A program made the translations under genes and the position numbers. Below, piece by piece: positions 63,024-64,000 of a stretch of 64,000 nucleotides of DNA. The notes below the pieces were generated by a model that was not told where the DNA came from, made no database searches, and saw only the letters and a list, made by a program, of their open reading frames with translations. This DNA is from Candidatus Lachnocurva vaginae. Its GTDB lineage: Bacteria; Bacillota; Clostridia; Lachnospirales; Lachnospiraceae. How positions within the stretch are numbered: position 1 is the first letter of the stretch; every line of letters begins with the position of its first letter. Location of the stretch: the NCBI GenBank assembly GCA_011082265.1, contig CP049781.1:1562501-1626500 (forward strand), given 5' to 3'.

Positions 63024-63467
63024 TTAACCCGATATATCCAAAAGTAATCCTTTTATGTCTCCTACTTTACTTAATATTGCAAGATTATCCTTCTCATCTT
63101 TTACAAGTTCTGTTGCAATATCATCAAGGTTCTTATTAACAAGTTTAACAATACCATACACTCTGTGTCTACCTCTTCTGTCAAGAAAATTTTCTCTCGA
63201 AAACTTATGAGAACGATTTACCACTTCATTCAAGAAATCTTTTACAAGCGAACGATATTTTTTCATATCTTTTATGTCCATATGTTCCGTAATTTTCTTA
63301 CCTTGCTCATCGATATCTTGCATAAGTGCTGTAAGTTTTTCCTTAAATTCCTTATCATCTATTTTACTTGCCAAAGTAAATTTAAACTTGTCATCATTTT
63401 GAGATACGGGTTCTTTTTTATTTTCAACTTTAGTTATAGCTTGAACTTCATTTACTTTTATATCCAT
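63024..63467 (-). CDS. yaaR: YaaR family protein (DUF327)
   Basis: 147 residues, mainly helical. The core EFKEKLTALMQDIDEQGKKITEHMDIKDMKKYRSLVKDFLNEVVNRSHKFSRENFLDRRGRHRVYGIVKLVNKNLDDIATELV matches YaaR proteins encoded next to holB across Firmicutes. No enzymatic motif is known or visible. It lies 4 nt before holB and 11 nt after the guanylate kinase-like gene. Confidence 0.88.
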   Translation of the reverse strand: MDIKVNEVQAITKVENKKEPVSQNDDKFKFTLASKIDDKEFKEKLTALMQDIDEQGKKITEHMDIKDMKKYRSLVKDFLNEVVNRSHKFSRENFLDRRGRHRVYGIVKLVNKNLDDIATELVKDEKDNLAILSKVGDIKGLLLDISG

Positions 63468-63478
63468 AAGAAACCTCT

Positions 63479-64000
63479 TTATCTTGACCTATCTATAAAT
63501 TCTATAATTTCATCAACTGTCTCATCTAAATTGTCATTTATAAATCTGTACTCGATTTTTGCAGCGTCAAGCCTATCTTCAGAAAAGTCTTCTTCATCTG
63601 CAATAAATCTTCTGCACATCTCCTTATATTTAGGACTTTTTTCGTTTTGTTCCCTTTTTAAGGACCTTTCCAAACGTTCTCCATCCTCTACTACTATATA
63701 TATCGGAATAATTTCCCTATCTGTACAGTTTCTTTTTAAATTTATATATGTATCTAGAGTTCCTATTATAATTTGGTCGTTATTTTTCTTCCATAAATCG
63801 TCATTTACTGTAAAATAGCTCCAAATCCCGAATACTGTATCATAATTTCTTATTTCAAGAACCTTTCCCTCTTTTAAAAGTGAATCTTTTTCTTTTTCAG
63901 AAACAAAATTATAATCTACTTTATCTATTTCATTTTCTCTTATAGGTCTTGTCGTATAGGGAATAAGTTTTGAAAGATCAGTTTTTTCTAAAATCTTTTT
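63479..64000 (-). CDS. Guanylate kinase-like protein, C-terminal part
   Basis: The frame is open on the minus strand from 64000 to the stop at 63479, 173 residues, and continues beyond the window. Guanylate-kinase blocks are present: LIPYTTRPIRENE, VDYNFVSEKE, NYDTVFGIW and IPIYIVVEDGERLERSLKRE, then a helical end. The P-loop lies outside the window. The enzyme would make GDP from GMP and ATP. The match is somewhat diverged, so a relative with another substrate is possible. Confidence 0.8.
   Translation of the reverse strand, partial: KKILEKTDLSKLIPYTTRPIRENEIDKVDYNFVSEKEKDSLLKEGKVLEIRNYDTVFGIWSYFTVNDDLWKKNNDQIIIGTLDTYINLKRNCTDREIIPIYIVVEDGERLERSLKREQNEKSPKYKEMCRRFIADEEDFSEDRLDAAKIEYRFINDNLDETVDEIIEFIDRSR

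Overview
The window looks like a chromosomal segment of a low-GC, anaerobic Gram-positive bacterium, most likely a Lachnospiraceae-type member of the Clostridia. This rests on AT-rich codon use, Firmicute gene neighbourhoods (rpsF-ssb-rpsR, gdpP-rplI-dnaB, dnaX-ybaB-recR, gmk-yaaR-holB-ricT), a tad pilus locus with DUF5702 and FHA proteins, and SigD-type flagellin control. I see no transposase, integrase, phage gene or CRISPR array. Nearly everything is on the minus strand. The exceptions are tRNA-Ser, greA, mecA and an nhaC-type antiporter.

Layout, left to right. An rRNA operon (1-2632, minus) reads 16S, then 5S, then the start of 23S, which is not the usual order. Next come a ketopantoate reductase and a mannose-family PTS (EIIA, B, C, D; 4041-6698). 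The PTS sits directly downstream of a histidine kinase, a response regulator and two sugar-binding proteins with no ABC permease (6896-11293). This matches the streptococcal LevQRST four-component plan for control of a levDEFG-type PTS. From 11366 to 18278 is an envelope-flavoured block: CvpA, a DUF5711-like beta-propeller, a TPR-AAA ATPase, an AI-2E/PerM family exporter and a coiled-coil protein, followed by the SRP RNA gene.

From 18522 to 28564 lies one tad (type IVc pilus) locus: TadV, TadZ, TadA, TadB, a TadC-like protein, a very small Flp pilin, DUF5702, two TadE-like pseudopilins, a second prepilin peptidase and a DUF6382-like/FHA protein. It carries two sets of tandem repeats, one in frame inside a pseudopilin and one between genes. 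Next to it, a SigD-type promoter appears to drive a 1027-residue uncharacterised protein, flagellin and FliS (28775-33759).

The second half is mostly housekeeping. It holds recR-ybaB-dnaX, a PepD-type dipeptidase, tRNA-Ser(CGA) and greA, then the complete F-type ATP synthase operon (39000-46230), whose c subunit carries the residues of a sodium-binding ring. dCMP deaminase, a phosphatase-fold protein lacking its catalytic cysteine, a Sua5-type protein and a GH18-like exported protein follow. After these are mecA, dnaB-rplI-gdpP, nhaC, rpsR-ssb-rpsF, a sirtuin, rsmI, a tRNA methyltransferase, ricT, holB, yaaR and the 3' part of a guanylate kinase that leaves the window. Terminator hairpins separate most transcription units and support the operon boundaries given here.
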